NCBI GenBank assembly: GCA_947497895.1
Contig: CANMIL010000003.1
Coordinates: 248,001-312,000 of the forward strand
Direction of reading: 5' to 3'
From: an uncultured Tenacibaculum sp.
Lineage (GTDB): Bacteria; Bacteroidota; Bacteroidia; Flavobacteriales; Flavobacteriaceae
DNA length: 64,000 bases
This document shows positions 32,516 through 42,520 of this stretch, in pieces (the first letter of the stretch is position 1; every line of letters begins with the position of its first letter). The translations under genes were made by a program, and so were the position numbers. The notes beneath the pieces were generated by a model. The model had not been told where the DNA came from and did not search any database. It worked only from the letters and a program-made list of their open reading frames with translations.

Positions 32516-34513
32516 TTAGATTTTAAAACAATTAAATATAAAGTCGACTAGTTTTTGCCATATTCCATTCTTTTTGTAGAAAACCTCAATCTTGGTATCT
32601 CCCACATTACTAAAGGAATCAGGTTTTAGTATTAGCTTTACTTTACCAATACCTCCATTTATTTTCTGATTTGAAATTGATGTAATTAAATCTTTGTAAG
32701 TATTTGCCTTGTTAAACGAATTTGCAATTGCCAATCCAAAGTTTAAATCATTGATTAAGTCGGAAGTTCCAGCAGAAACATCATAGTACGACGACGAACA
32801 GCCTCCTGTAAATACATCTACATTATACTCTTTCCCTAACTTTTTAACATATTCAAAATCGATCGTATAATTACTATTCCCAACTCCTCTAAACGAACCA
32901 TTTTCAACATGTCCAACTAAAAAAAGCTGTCCTCCTTTATTGTTTTTAAACTCGCGCTTTAAAACTCTTTTCACATAGTTCGTTTTCTTATTTTTTATAA
33001 AGTTTATAGTTCCTTTTGGAAACATTTTTCGCAAGCTATCAATGACTTTGTTTTTTTTCAACTTCGAATTCGATTCGTGCTTTGAAAAAAATACCGTTTT
33101 CGTATTGCGCTTATCTATGGCCGTTGATAAATCCTTTTTTAGCTTAGATATATCCTTGCCCAAATTTGTAGTTCTCTCCATATAAACATTGGCTCCATTA
33201 AACAGTTGAATTGCATCTTTTTCTTCGACTTTATTTAATGCTGCTTTAATGGGTATTTTGTTTCTATGAAACTTCTGGTATTCAGCGTTTGTCTTTACAT
33301 AATAATTCTGATTAGCAATATCATCTTTCAGTTTTTTACGAATGTTCGAATTCAAAACTAATTCACCATTGTCAAGGCTCTTATGAACCTTCAGATAGTC
33401 TGACACCAAAGACTCTAGGTCTGTTTTATCGGTATCAAGAACATTAAGTAATTCCTCTTTTTTTCTATCTAACTCTTCTTGAACCTTACTTTTGAATTCT
33501 TTATGTGTCATTTCTGAACTCAAAGAATAGTCCTTTTTAAACTGCTCTTTGGCTTTCTCCAATCGCTTATGTAAAAAGTCAAACTCTTTAAAAAAATCTT
33601 TCTGACTCTTTATAAGCACCTCAGTATTTAGAAGGTCAATATATCCTAGTGTATATAGCTTGGTTTCTAGATCATTTGTTTCTTTCATAATGAGATCTAA
33701 ATTCTCATCAATCAAAGAGTGGATTTTTTCAAAATCGAGATCATTTATTTCCTCCCTAAAAGGTTTTAACCTTGCTGTAAAATCAAATTCCTTAGGTAAA
33801 ATCGAATATAGATTTTTTCTCAAATCATACCATTTATCAAAAAATTGCTCCCTTAAAACTGGCAATTCAGTTGCTAAATCAAATTTTCTAGCCAATTTAA
33901 TACTTATAAAAAATCGTGTTTTTAACGCTTCATATTCGGCTATAAATCCCTCAATCCCTTCTTGTGTTATTCTATATTTATTACTAGAATTAACAGCAAA
34001 ATCATGAGGTTTAATATTGTTTCGTTTCTGAAAAGCACAAATGGCATCATAAACTGAGCTATTTACGCGTTTTAGTTTAGGTAAGCCTGTCCATCTAATA
34101 TAGCCGAATTCCTCTTCAACTAATAATAACGCCTTTTTATTTTTTAAGAATAGTGCTTCGTCCTTTCGTGAAACACTTTTAGTTCCGAAGGCTTCTTCTA
34201 ATTCTCTTTGATATTTATAGTTTTCAGCATTAAATTGATAGCTGTTGAATAATTGCTGATTTCTTTGATAAAGGTTTTTACTCTTTTCTCTCCAAGACGA
34301 ATAAAAGTCATCAGTATGTAATATGTATCTACTACCTTTAACAGTAGTGGGTGTTTTTGGCGTTTTAAAAATTGGAACAAATCTTGGCTTAGGTTTTGTA
34401 GCAGTTCGGAATAATTTAAAGAATCCTTCGATCCCTCTTTTTACAACCTGAACTTGTGAACAAGTTGTATGAAAAGTAAACAGAAGAAGTACTAGTAAAG
34501 CAATTTTCTTCAT
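32516..34513 (-). CDS. Exported protein with possible caspase/CHAT-like C-terminus
   Basis: This 665-residue protein starts with a signal peptide (MKKIALLVLLLFTFHTTCSQ). Residues 50-500 are mostly charged helices, with coiled-coil-like stretches. The C-terminal part reads GGQLFLVGHVENG (His near 535), then VDVFTGGCSSSYYDVSAG (Cys near 572), the order and spacing of the His-Cys dyad in caspase/CHAT peptidases. Most CHAT proteins are cytosolic, so export is unusual. The two-helix membrane protein follows 4 bp later. A function in cell death or envelope sensing is only inference. Confidence 0.5.
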   Translation of the reverse strand: MKKIALLVLLLFTFHTTCSQVQVVKRGIEGFFKLFRTATKPKPRFVPIFKTPKTPTTVKGSRYILHTDDFYSSWREKSKNLYQRNQQLFNSYQFNAENYKYQRELEEAFGTKSVSRKDEALFLKNKKALLLVEEEFGYIRWTGLPKLKRVNSSVYDAICAFQKRNNIKPHDFAVNSSNKYRITQEGIEGFIAEYEALKTRFFISIKLARKFDLATELPVLREQFFDKWYDLRKNLYSILPKEFDFTARLKPFREEINDLDFEKIHSLIDENLDLIMKETNDLETKLYTLGYIDLLNTEVLIKSQKDFFKEFDFLHKRLEKAKEQFKKDYSLSSEMTHKEFKSKVQEELDRKKEELLNVLDTDKTDLESLVSDYLKVHKSLDNGELVLNSNIRKKLKDDIANQNYYVKTNAEYQKFHRNKIPIKAALNKVEEKDAIQLFNGANVYMERTTNLGKDISKLKKDLSTAIDKRNTKTVFFSKHESNSKLKKNKVIDSLRKMFPKGTINFIKNKKTNYVKRVLKREFKNNKGGQLFLVGHVENGSFRGVGNSNYTIDFEYVKKLGKEYNVDVFTGGCSSSYYDVSAGTSDLINDLNFGLAIANSFNKANTYKDLITSISNQKINGGIGKVKLILKPDSFSNVGDTKIEVFYKKNGIWQKLVDFIFNCFKI

Positions 34514-34744
34514 GGTAGTAAGTTTGATTAAACAACAATAATTAAATACAATAGCTTCTGAATATAACAGAATAGTCCCCGATAAAACATTATCTAATAG
34601 CGTGTTAGTCTTCTTGTAAATTTAAACTAAATAATTGACTTTAAAAACTATACAAAAAAACCTGAAGCTAAATTACTTCAGATTTATTGTTGATTTTATA
34701 CTTACATATAGGTATTCTTACCTTGAACTCATTAAGTATATGGA

Positions 34745-36787
34745 TTATTTCACGATATATGTTTTCTTATCTGGTCCAACACCTGTTATTTTTAATGATT
34801 TCCATTCTTTTGGAAGTGTTGGATTTTTTTGAATAATACCTTCTTCGGTTAACTGCAATCCTCCAAAGCCAAAAAGAACAGTTTGTAACATTCCTCCAGC
34901 TCCCGTGGCAAAATAAGGATGCGTTGCCGTAGCTGTTTCTGAAAGTGCTCCAAAAGGTGGGCGCTTATTCGGCTCATAACTTTCCTTAAACAATCGAAAA
35001 GCGTTTTCGGCATCTCCTAATCGGGCATAGATAACCGCAAAAACCGATTTCCCCATAGCGGGCCCCTCTTTAGCTAACTTAGGTTCGTAATATCTTAAGT
35101 CTTTTAAAATAGTTTCTTTATCATTTACAATGGTTAAAGGATAGGATAACAGATTCACATCAGCCTGTTTTATAATTTCTCCATTGTATTTTTTATGTTC
35201 CATAGTTGTTCCATCGGGGAATTTATGAATAACAATTCCGTCTGCGACTGTCTTCCATTTTGAATCACCTTCTAACTTCAAAACTTTCGCAGCATCTACG
35301 GCATAGCGTAAGGCTGTAATTGCCGAACCATTGGTAAAAGCATTATCATCAACATTCGGAGCAAATTCATTGGCTCCAACTACATTTAAAATACTGTACG
35401 AACCATCGGAATTCTTTACAGAGCGACTCACCCAATAATCAGCTATCTCTTTCAGCATTGGGTACCCTCTTTCTTTTAACCATCGGAGGTCTTTTGTTAC
35501 CAAATAATAGTTCCAAAATGCAATAGCAATATCAGCTGTAATATGGTGTTCAAAGGTTCCTGTAAGCGCCCAAGCTGGTGTTGCTTCTTCTCCCGTATCA
35601 TCACTTTCCCATGGAAACATAGCGCCTTTATATCCGAAATTAACCGCCTTTTGTTTTGCCTTATCCAGGCGATCAGAACGATAATTGACTAATGATCTGG
35701 CAATATCTTGATTTAGTACTAACAACGGAGGATACATCCATAATTCGGTATCCCAAAAAATATGTCCATTATAGTTTTGAGATGACAATCCCATCGGAGC
35801 AATACTTAAATTGGAATCTCCTCTTCCAAAGGCGTATAAATGATATAACGCCAATCGGATGTCTTGTTGCGATTGTAAATCTCCTTCCACAATAATATCT
35901 CCTTCCCAGAGATTTGTCCACAAATCTTTATGTTGTTTTAATAATGCATCTTTTGGAGTCAATAAATTGAAAATAACAAAGCGCTCAGATTCCGTTTGAG
36001 GATCATGGAAATCCTGAGTTGTACATTGTGCAGCTGTCCAAGAAAAGTTAAATCTAGTATTCGCCTTTAAGTTTTTACTAAAAGATAAGCTATGATTATA
36101 TTCAGAAACCTTTTTATGTATTAACTCTGGTCGCTGATGTTCACGAGTGCTGTTAATTCCATCCCAAATAAAAGTTCCAGAAGCAGCCACTTTATGTCTC
36201 CCTTGCCTACTCGTTGCAACCGTTTGTAAGATAGGCATGGTCGTTTCCAAGTCTTTTAAAACCCTGAATGTACTTGTTGGATCTCTATATTCTTCTGGTG
36301 TTTTTAAACTTGCAGCAACTTCTACTAAAATATCCGTTTTTGTAGTTATGGTTACATCCAAGTATCCCGAATATTGCACATTTCTTAAGGCATACATGGT
36401 ATATTCAACACTGGCTTTGTTTTTAAAATTGAACCTAGTGGTAAAAGAAGCCTCTTTCATATTCAAAGTTTGACTCCAATTTGATATGTTTTGATCAGAA
36501 ATAGGCTCTCCGTCGATTTTAATTTCTAAATCCTGAAAGTTAATTCCTTTGAGTATTCTACTTACACCAAGAGGTGATTCTTTATCGTAAACGTTATTCA
36601 AAATAATCTGTTCTGTTTCTAAAATATGATGTGAAGGTAAAATACCAATACGTCCGTTAGCCACTACAATTCCAGTATAGTTATTGGCTTCACTCGTTGA
36701 AATATGCCAACCGTCATTCTGTGCATTTACAAAAGAGTAAATAAAATTAAAAAGAACAACCAATACTCTAAATTCATTAATACTCAT
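34745..36787 (-). CDS. Glycoside hydrolase family 65-like enzyme, exported
   Basis: This 680-residue protein has a signal peptide (FNFIYSFVNAQ), so it acts in the periplasm or outside. An N-terminal beta-sandwich (YTGIVVANGRIGILPS) precedes an (alpha/alpha)6 barrel with HIFWDTELWMYPPLLVLN and GANEFAPNVDDNAFTN, whose Glu matches the GH65 general acid. GH65 holds trehalose, maltose and kojibiose phosphorylases and related alpha-glucoside hydrolases. The signal peptide favours a hydrolase. It is monocistronic; 34514-34744 next to it is A/T-rich and empty. Confidence 0.83.
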   Translation of the reverse strand: MSINEFRVLVVLFNFIYSFVNAQNDGWHISTSEANNYTGIVVANGRIGILPSHHILETEQIILNNVYDKESPLGVSRILKGINFQDLEIKIDGEPISDQNISNWSQTLNMKEASFTTRFNFKNKASVEYTMYALRNVQYSGYLDVTITTKTDILVEVAASLKTPEEYRDPTSTFRVLKDLETTMPILQTVATSRQGRHKVAASGTFIWDGINSTREHQRPELIHKKVSEYNHSLSFSKNLKANTRFNFSWTAAQCTTQDFHDPQTESERFVIFNLLTPKDALLKQHKDLWTNLWEGDIIVEGDLQSQQDIRLALYHLYAFGRGDSNLSIAPMGLSSQNYNGHIFWDTELWMYPPLLVLNQDIARSLVNYRSDRLDKAKQKAVNFGYKGAMFPWESDDTGEEATPAWALTGTFEHHITADIAIAFWNYYLVTKDLRWLKERGYPMLKEIADYWVSRSVKNSDGSYSILNVVGANEFAPNVDDNAFTNGSAITALRYAVDAAKVLKLEGDSKWKTVADGIVIHKFPDGTTMEHKKYNGEIIKQADVNLLSYPLTIVNDKETILKDLRYYEPKLAKEGPAMGKSVFAVIYARLGDAENAFRLFKESYEPNKRPPFGALSETATATHPYFATGAGGMLQTVLFGFGGLQLTEEGIIQKNPTLPKEWKSLKITGVGPDKKTYIVK

Positions 36788-37186
36788 GACAAAATAATAT
36801 TTAGTTAATTTGATTTGAAAAGTGATTTAAGTGAAGTAAATCTTTTTATTAGAAAAATCTTGGTATTATCTTTCAATGTAATTTTACCCCTAAAACTCAC
36901 AATTCTAAAAATATACATAAAATTCTAAAAATCAAACACATACACTTTGGCGCGTTTTTTTTTAAAAAAGCCTGGCTCTTTTATTCTATAATTCCTCTAA
37001 ACCATTTTTCTCTTTTAATACTTCTAGATCAAAAAAAAACCTGAAAACCAGACAATAAGAATAATTTTTAAACACTATTTTGAATTATTCCTTAACAACA
37101 TCAAAAGTGATAATTCGTTAAAAACAAAAAGGATTGACATATATTCATTATTTTAGTCGACCACAAAACCGTTAATTATACTCAAA

Positions 37187-38200
37187 ATGAAACGATTAAT
37201 TTATATAGCAGTGGCTTGTTTAGCTATTGTTTCTTGTAAAGAGCAGCCTAAAGACTATGTGACGTTTACAGGTAAAATCACCAACAAGAATTCAGATTCT
37301 CTTGTAGTTGCTAACCCAAAGACAGGAGCAAAAAAGATTATAAAAGTAGATGAAACAGGAGCTTTTAGTGATACGTTAAAAGTTGAAACTGGTCTTCATG
37401 TAATATTTGATGGTAAAGAGCAAACTACTGCTTTTCTTAAGAATGGAAGTGAAATTAATTTAACTCTTGATACTAAAGAGTTTGATGAAACTGTTGTATT
37501 TACAGGAAAAGGTGCTGATGAAAGTAATTTCTTAGCAAAATCTTCTTTAATTGAAGAAGACCTGCTTAAAACTGGAGATATTTTCAAATTACCAAAAGAA
37601 GAATTTGATGCTAAGTTAAAATCTTATGAAGAGTCTTTCGAAAAAAGACTAGCTGAAAAAGTATTAGATAGTGCATTCGTTGCTACACAAAAAGGACGCG
37701 TAGCAGGACTTAAAAACTATGCTGCAAGATACTATGAGCAAGTTGCTTACATCAACAAAAATCTTGGTGAAGGATTGGCTTCTCCAAAGTTTGTAAACTA
37801 TGAAAACCATAAAGGAGGAACTACTTCTTTAGATGACTTAAAAGGTAAATATGTATTTATCGATGTATGGGCTACTTGGTGTCAACCTTGTAAGAATGAA
37901 ATTCCTTACTTAAAGAAAGTTGAAGAGAAATTCCATGGTAAGAATATTGAATTCGTTGGAATTTCAATTGATCAAGCAAAAGATCACGAAACTTGGAAAA
38001 AAATGGTTTCAGAAAAAGAATTGGCAGGTACTCAATTATTTGCCGATAATAATTGGAATTCAGAGTTCGTAAAGAATTATAAAATAAACGGAATTCCTCG
38101 TTTTATTTTAATTGATCCAAAAGGAAACATTGTAAACGCGCAAGCGCCAAGACCTTCTGATCCTAAATTAGTAGAAGTATTAGAGTCTCTAAATATTTAA
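37187..38200 (+). CDS. TlpA-family thiol-disulfide lipoprotein
   Basis: This 337-residue lipoprotein (lipobox AIVSC near residue 17) has an N-terminal DUF4369-type beta domain (VTFTGKITNKNSDSLVVANP) and a C-terminal thioredoxin fold with active site WATWCQPC (near 227) and cis-Pro GIPRFILIDPKG. Such Bacteroidota proteins reduce or rearrange disulfides in the periplasm. Monocistronic. The 400-bp gap before it is A/T-rich; a TTGACAT at 37134 may belong to its promoter, and I see nothing else there. Confidence 0.9.
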   Translation: MKRLIYIAVACLAIVSCKEQPKDYVTFTGKITNKNSDSLVVANPKTGAKKIIKVDETGAFSDTLKVETGLHVIFDGKEQTTAFLKNGSEINLTLDTKEFDETVVFTGKGADESNFLAKSSLIEEDLLKTGDIFKLPKEEFDAKLKSYEESFEKRLAEKVLDSAFVATQKGRVAGLKNYAARYYEQVAYINKNLGEGLASPKFVNYENHKGGTTSLDDLKGKYVFIDVWATWCQPCKNEIPYLKKVEEKFHGKNIEFVGISIDQAKDHETWKKMVSEKELAGTQLFADNNWNSEFVKNYKINGIPRFILIDPKGNIVNAQAPRPSDPKLVEVLESLNI

Positions 38201-38221
38201 GAAGTCTCTTATAAAATATTC

Positions 38222-38264
38222 AACACCTTTGAAAAGTAAAAAAACTTATCAAAGGTGTTTTTTT
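38222..38264 (+). terminator. Terminator of the TlpA-like gene
   Basis: AACACCTTTGA pairs perfectly with TCAAAGGTGTT, followed by a run of T. Confidence 0.85.
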
Positions 38265-38360
38265 ATGCTTTAACCTCAAAAAAACTGAGGCTCAAAGATG
38301 TAATAAATTCATCAGTAGAAATATTTTGTTTAGATTAATTAAAAATAATATATTTGCTGC

Positions 38361-38654
38361 ATGGAAGTTTATACACAAAGACATCAATACCGTTTATCGT
38401 ATTCTAAACGCAACGCTTATCAGCTGCATTTAGAACACAAAATTATTGATCTTACCTTTTGTCAATTACTAGCTTTCAGAAAAAAAATTCTTAAGCATAC
38501 GACTTTTCAAGCTTTGGAAGATTTGATTAATGAAGATAATTTCATTTTACTATTTGTAGCCGATAATGCTCATTTATTGCTTTTAGATGTTCCTCAATTA
38601 CTGGAACTTCGTAATCTTGTGCAATCATTATTTGCTCCCAGCCCTGTAGTTTAA
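38361..38654 (+). CDS. Conserved small protein of unknown function
   Basis: This 97-residue protein (starts MEVYTQRHQYRLSYSKRNAY, contains DLTFCQLLAFRKKIL) has no signal peptide or known motif. The pattern, a basic start then alternating hydrophobic strand and helices ending in LLLLDVPQLLELRNLVQ, is that of a small cytosolic protein. It precedes ferritin by about 100 bp, and may be expressed with it; I do not recognise a family. Confidence 0.65.
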   Translation: MEVYTQRHQYRLSYSKRNAYQLHLEHKIIDLTFCQLLAFRKKILKHTTFQALEDLINEDNFILLFVADNAHLLLLDVPQLLELRNLVQSLFAPSPVV

Positions 38655-38758
38655 AGGCTTCGGCTTTACTAAGACTACTTTTAAATTAGGCTTCTACCCT
38701 CTTAACGGACGTTTTAATCCGTATCTTTGATGTGCAATCATCTAAAACCACAAGTAAC

Positions 38759-39265
38759 ATGGAAACCGCAATTAGAAGAGACATGATTTTACATGTTGAA
38801 GTTGTTGATTTGTTGAATCATCAAATTATGATGGAACAGAAAGCTTCTTCGAAATATTTAGCAATGGCATCTTGGTGCGATCAAAGAGAGTTAAGAAACA
38901 GTGCTAAATATTTTTACAATCAAGCAGAAGAGGAGCGTTCTCACATGATGAAAATTTTTAAGTTCGTCAATGATAATGGAGGAAGTGCACTTTCACCTAC
39001 TGTTACTGAAGTATCACATGAGTATGATAGTTTAAAAGGTATTTTTGAAGCTTCTTTAGATGCTGAAATAGAAGTTACCCAAGCTATCCATAATGTGTTT
39101 AAAAAAGCACGTCAGGTTGGAGATTTTACCTCTGAGGTGTTTTTACAATGGTTCGTTACTGAACAAGCAGAAGAAGAAGAGAAAGTGAGAGATATTCTAG
39201 ATATGATTGACTTAATGGGTGATTTCCCATTAAAAATGATTGACGAAAGAATTCCTACGGAATAA
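38759..39265 (+). CDS. ftnA: Ferritin
   Basis: From the ATG at 38759 (METAIRRDMI) the protein has 168 residues, as usual for bacterial non-haem ferritin. It stores iron as ferric mineral. Ferroxidase ligands are visible in MMEQKASSKYLAMASW (Glu) and YNQAEEERSHMMK (Glu, Glu, His), with further Glu in TQAIHNVF and FLQWFVTEQAEEE. The in-frame ATG 27 nt upstream adds residues foreign to the family. Confidence 0.93.
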   Translation: METAIRRDMILHVEVVDLLNHQIMMEQKASSKYLAMASWCDQRELRNSAKYFYNQAEEERSHMMKIFKFVNDNGGSALSPTVTEVSHEYDSLKGIFEASLDAEIEVTQAIHNVFKKARQVGDFTSEVFLQWFVTEQAEEEEKVRDILDMIDLMGDFPLKMIDERIPTE

Positions 39266-39291
39266 CAATTAACATAACAAAAACTGACATA

Positions 39292-39326
39292 AAAATAGCT
39301 TCGATTTTAGTATCGGGGCTTTTTTG
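39292..39326 (+). terminator. Terminator of the ferritin gene
   Basis: AAAATAGCTTCGA pairs with TCGGGGCTTTTTT around a short loop, ending in T residues. Confidence 0.65.
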
Positions 39327-39342
39327 TTTTATGATAGCACTT

Positions 39343-40224
39343 TTACTCTCTTTTTCTATTAAGAGCGTCTTCAATTTCTTTCAAAGTCTTTTCAATTCGT
39401 TCAAGTCTTTCTTCAACATTTGACTCCTCATTATTTTCAAGAGAATTCTGAAGTAAACCAACAATAAAACCTAATAGAAAAACTGCAACTAAAACATTGT
39501 GAAAAAAATGTACTAATTGAGAAAAACTCTTTTTAGGTTTAAAACTATCTGAAAATAAAATATTGATTGTATAGGGAAGAACTTCTTTATAACTCCAGAA
39601 CTTGTTAGATTCTATTATATTTAATTCATTTTTCCTTTCTTTACTTAATAACTCTAATCTTCTTAACCCCTTCTCTAGTATTTCAATAACAGACATATCA
39701 AAATCTCCCTTCAGTTCAAACTCTTTATAATTCTTATCTTTTGGCGCAACATTTATAAACCTTCCGTAAGGATCATGTGGGATTTCCTTGTCTCTTTCAT
39801 AAAAATACAATACAATATTATCTATAGTTATTGAATGATCAGCTTCATACTCGTTAGATATATCATTGTCATTGAACCAATAAATCGTTTCTCTTTCCAA
39901 TAATTTCTTGCCATTATTTAGAATATCTTCAACAATTAATTTCTGATTTTCTATCTCATTTTTATTATAACTTAAGTCTAAATTATTCAATTTTGATTTT
40001 TTCTCGAACGACAGTACTTTACTATCTATTTCGATGCTGCTAGAATCATTTTTTATAATTAAGACATAAATTATTGGAAAAATAACTATATGGAGCAAAA
40101 CAAAAAGAGAAATCATTTTGAATAGCAATGCATTTTCTTTTCTTTCTTTTCCTTTTTTCCATAGATAATAGCTTATAAATAGGAAAACAAGAATGATAAT
40201 AATATTGATAACGAAATCTAACAT
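39343..40224 (-). CDS. Membrane protein with C-terminal coiled coil, unknown
   Basis: This 293-residue protein has two N-terminal membrane helices (VINIIIILVFLFISYYLW and ISLFVLLHIVIFPIIYVLII), a charged extracytoplasmic domain of about 170 residues, a third helix (NVLVAVFLLGFIVGLLQ near 245) and a C-terminal coiled coil (VEERLERIEKTLKEIEDAL). I do not recognise a family. It stands alone between ferritin and ahcY, on the minus strand. Confidence 0.65.
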   Translation of the reverse strand: MLDFVINIIIILVFLFISYYLWKKGKERKENALLFKMISLFVLLHIVIFPIIYVLIIKNDSSSIEIDSKVLSFEKKSKLNNLDLSYNKNEIENQKLIVEDILNNGKKLLERETIYWFNDNDISNEYEADHSITIDNIVLYFYERDKEIPHDPYGRFINVAPKDKNYKEFELKGDFDMSVIEILEKGLRRLELLSKERKNELNIIESNKFWSYKEVLPYTINILFSDSFKPKKSFSQLVHFFHNVLVAVFLLGFIVGLLQNSLENNEESNVEERLERIEKTLKEIEDALNRKRE

Positions 40225-40251
40225 AATAACTTAATTATTATTGTAAATATA

Positions 40252-40280
40252 AAAATCCCGCAGCATAGCTACGGGATTTT
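40252..40280 (-). terminator. Terminator of ahcY
   Basis: AAAATCCCG pairs with CGGGATTTT around CAGCATAGCTA, just after the ahcY stop on the minus strand. Confidence 0.8.
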
Positions 40281-40318
40281 TTATATGATTCTTGATGCTA
40301 AAAATCTTTGTCGATTTT

Positions 40319-41635
40319 CTAGTATCTATAGTGTTCTGGTTTGTATGGACCTTCAACAGTTACTCCAATATACTCAGCTTGATCTTGACGTAACTCAGTT
40401 AACTCAACTCCAATTTTAGCTAAGTGCAATTTCGCTACTTTCTCATCTAAATGCTTAGGAAGCATATATACTTCATTTTTATAAGCCTCAGAGTTGTTCC
40501 ATAATTCAAGTTGTGCTAATGTTTGATTTGTAAATGAGTTAGACATTACAAAACTTGGGTGTCCAGTTGCACAACCTAAGTTTACTAAACGTCCTTCTGC
40601 CAATACAATAATATCATTACCATCGATAGTATACTTATCTACCTGTGGCTTGATTTCAACCTTCGTATTTCCATGGTTTCCGTTTAACCATGCCATATCG
40701 ATTTCATTATCAAAGTGTCCGATATTACAAACGATCGTTTTATCTTTCATTGCTTCGAAGTGCTCAGAACGAACGATGTCTTTGTTACCTGTAGTTGTAA
40801 TTACGATATCAGCATTTCCAACAACAGTTTCTAATTTCTTTACTTCAAAACCGTCCATAGCTGCTTGTAACGCACAAATTGGATCGATTTCAGTAACTGT
40901 TACAATACTACCTGCACCTCTAAAAGAAGCCGCAGTTCCTTTACCAACATCTCCGTAACCACAAACAACTACTCTTTTACCAGCTAACATTAAATCCGTA
41001 GCTCTTCTGATGGCATCAACAGCAGATTCCTTACATCCGTATTTGTTATCGAATTTAGATTTTGTTACAGAATCGTTTACGTTGATTGCTGGCATTGGTA
41101 ATGTACCATTTTTCATACGCTCGTATAAACGGTGAACACCAGTAGTAGTTTCTTCAGATAAACCTTTAATTCCATCAACTAATTGAGGGTATTTATCTAA
41201 AACCATATTGGTTAAATCTCCACCATCATCTAAAATCATGTTTAATGGCTTCTTATCTTCTCCAAAAAATAATGTTTGCTCAATACACCAATCAAACTCC
41301 TCTTCATTCATTCCTTTCCAAGCATATACCGACGTTCCAGCAGCAGCAATCGCAGCAGCAGCCTGATCTTGAGTAGAAAAGATATTACAAGAACTCCAAG
41401 TAACCTCAGCCCCTAAAGCTTGTAACGTTTCAATTAAAACTGCCGTTTGAATAGTCATGTGTAAACATCCCGCAATTCTAGCTCCTTTTAAAGGTTGCTC
41501 GTCTTTATATTCTTCACGTAAGCTCATTAATCCTGGCATTTCAGCTTCTGCCAATTCTATTTCTTTTCTTCCCCAGTCAGCTAAAGAAATATCCTTAACT
41601 TTGTATGGAACGTATGTAGCTGTATTTGTACTCAT
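40319..41635 (-). CDS. ahcY: Adenosylhomocysteinase
   Basis: This 438-residue enzyme splits S-adenosylhomocysteine into adenosine and homocysteine in the methyl cycle. The NAD-binding motif [18 protein letters not shown], the substrate region [29 protein letters not shown], and the conserved C-terminus PYKPEHYRY are all present. Length is typical. It is monocistronic; I found no SAH riboswitch in the 60-bp leader it shares with the divergent phosphopantetheinyl transferase gene. Confidence 0.96.
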   Translation of the reverse strand: MSTNTATYVPYKVKDISLADWGRKEIELAEAEMPGLMSLREEYKDEQPLKGARIAGCLHMTIQTAVLIETLQALGAEVTWSSCNIFSTQDQAAAAIAAAGTSVYAWKGMNEEEFDWCIEQTLFFGEDKKPLNMILDDGGDLTNMVLDKYPQLVDGIKGLSEETTTGVHRLYERMKNGTLPMPAINVNDSVTKSKFDNKYGCKESAVDAIRRATDLMLAGKRVVVCGYGDVGKGTAASFRGAGSIVTVTEIDPICALQAAMDGFEVKKLETVVGNADIVITTTGNKDIVRSEHFEAMKDKTIVCNIGHFDNEIDMAWLNGNHGNTKVEIKPQVDKYTIDGNDIIVLAEGRLVNLGCATGHPSFVMSNSFTNQTLAQLELWNNSEAYKNEVYMLPKHLDEKVAKLHLAKIGVELTELRQDQAEYIGVTVEGPYKPEHYRY

Positions 41636-41698
41636 ATTTTTTGTATATTATATATCAAACTTTTCGAGCTACAAAGTTACGGAATAACTTTTTAACTT

Positions 41699-42325
41699 AT
41701 GCCTCTCTATAAAACTGTAAATGTTAATAATAGTACCAAAGTGTTAATTTGGAAAATTGAAGAGTCTTTTGACGATTTATCTTCCGGAATTGACTTAACG
41801 GATGCGAGCAAAACTAGAGTTGACGGAATGAAATCTGATTTGCATCAAAGAGGTTTTTTAAGCATACGGCATTTGTTAAACTTAGAGGGATATTCGGATC
41901 ATGATTTGGTATATGATGAATTCGGGAAGCCTCATTTAAAAGATGGAAAGTTTATTTCCATTACACATTCTTTCACATTTACTGGAATCATCATTTCCTC
42001 AGACACTCCAGTGGGGATTGATATTGAAAAAAGACGTGATAAAATCGTAAAGATTGCTCATAAGTTTACACCAATTGAAGAATACAAATCAATTGCCAAT
42101 CATGATGCTTTAGTTAGTAAATTAACCATTGTATGGGGAGCGAAAGAGAGTTTGTACAAGATTTATGGTAAAAAGAAACTCTTGTTTTTAAACCATATGT
42201 ATATCGAAGACTTTTCTTTTGACACCGATCAAACTACTGGTAAAATATTGTATGAAGGGCAAACTTGGGAATACGATATTAAGTTTTTAGAAATTGAAGA
42301 CTTTACTTGTGTTTATGCGTATTAA
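41699..42325 (+). CDS. 4'-phosphopantetheinyl transferase (Sfp-type)
   Basis: This 208-residue protein attaches the 4'-phosphopantetheine arm of CoA to carrier proteins. Family motifs are present: the metal-binding VGIDIEKRRDKIVKIAHKF and WGAKESLYKIYG (the WxxKES...K motif). No polyketide or peptide synthetase gene lies nearby, so it may serve fatty-acid or flexirubin-type aryl polyene synthesis elsewhere. Confidence 0.88.
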   Translation: MPLYKTVNVNNSTKVLIWKIEESFDDLSSGIDLTDASKTRVDGMKSDLHQRGFLSIRHLLNLEGYSDHDLVYDEFGKPHLKDGKFISITHSFTFTGIIISSDTPVGIDIEKRRDKIVKIAHKFTPIEEYKSIANHDALVSKLTIVWGAKESLYKIYGKKKLLFLNHMYIEDFSFDTDQTTGKILYEGQTWEYDIKFLEIEDFTCVYAY

Positions 42326-42520
42326 ATGTAATAGAATTTAGAACTCACTAAAATGTCACCCTGAACTGGTTTCTGGGTCGTGTAACTTTATATTGATTTT
42401 CTTTTTAAACTTAATTCATTAGTTATACGTGTTTTCAAAAGCACTCACTACATAATTTATCATTTCTATAATTTCTGGTATGAGTTTTGCTGACTTCATA
42501 TTTCATCAAAATTAATTACT

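Noticed and set aside
41636..41698. SAH riboswitch before ahcY
   Set aside because: The leader is only about 60 bp, A/T-rich and shared with a divergent gene; no conserved riboswitch core was visible.
42340..42400. Repeat containing GTCACCCTGAACTGGTTTC
   Set aside because: It looks like a remnant of a common flavobacterial intergenic repeat, but only half of the expected palindrome is present, so I did not list it as a feature.
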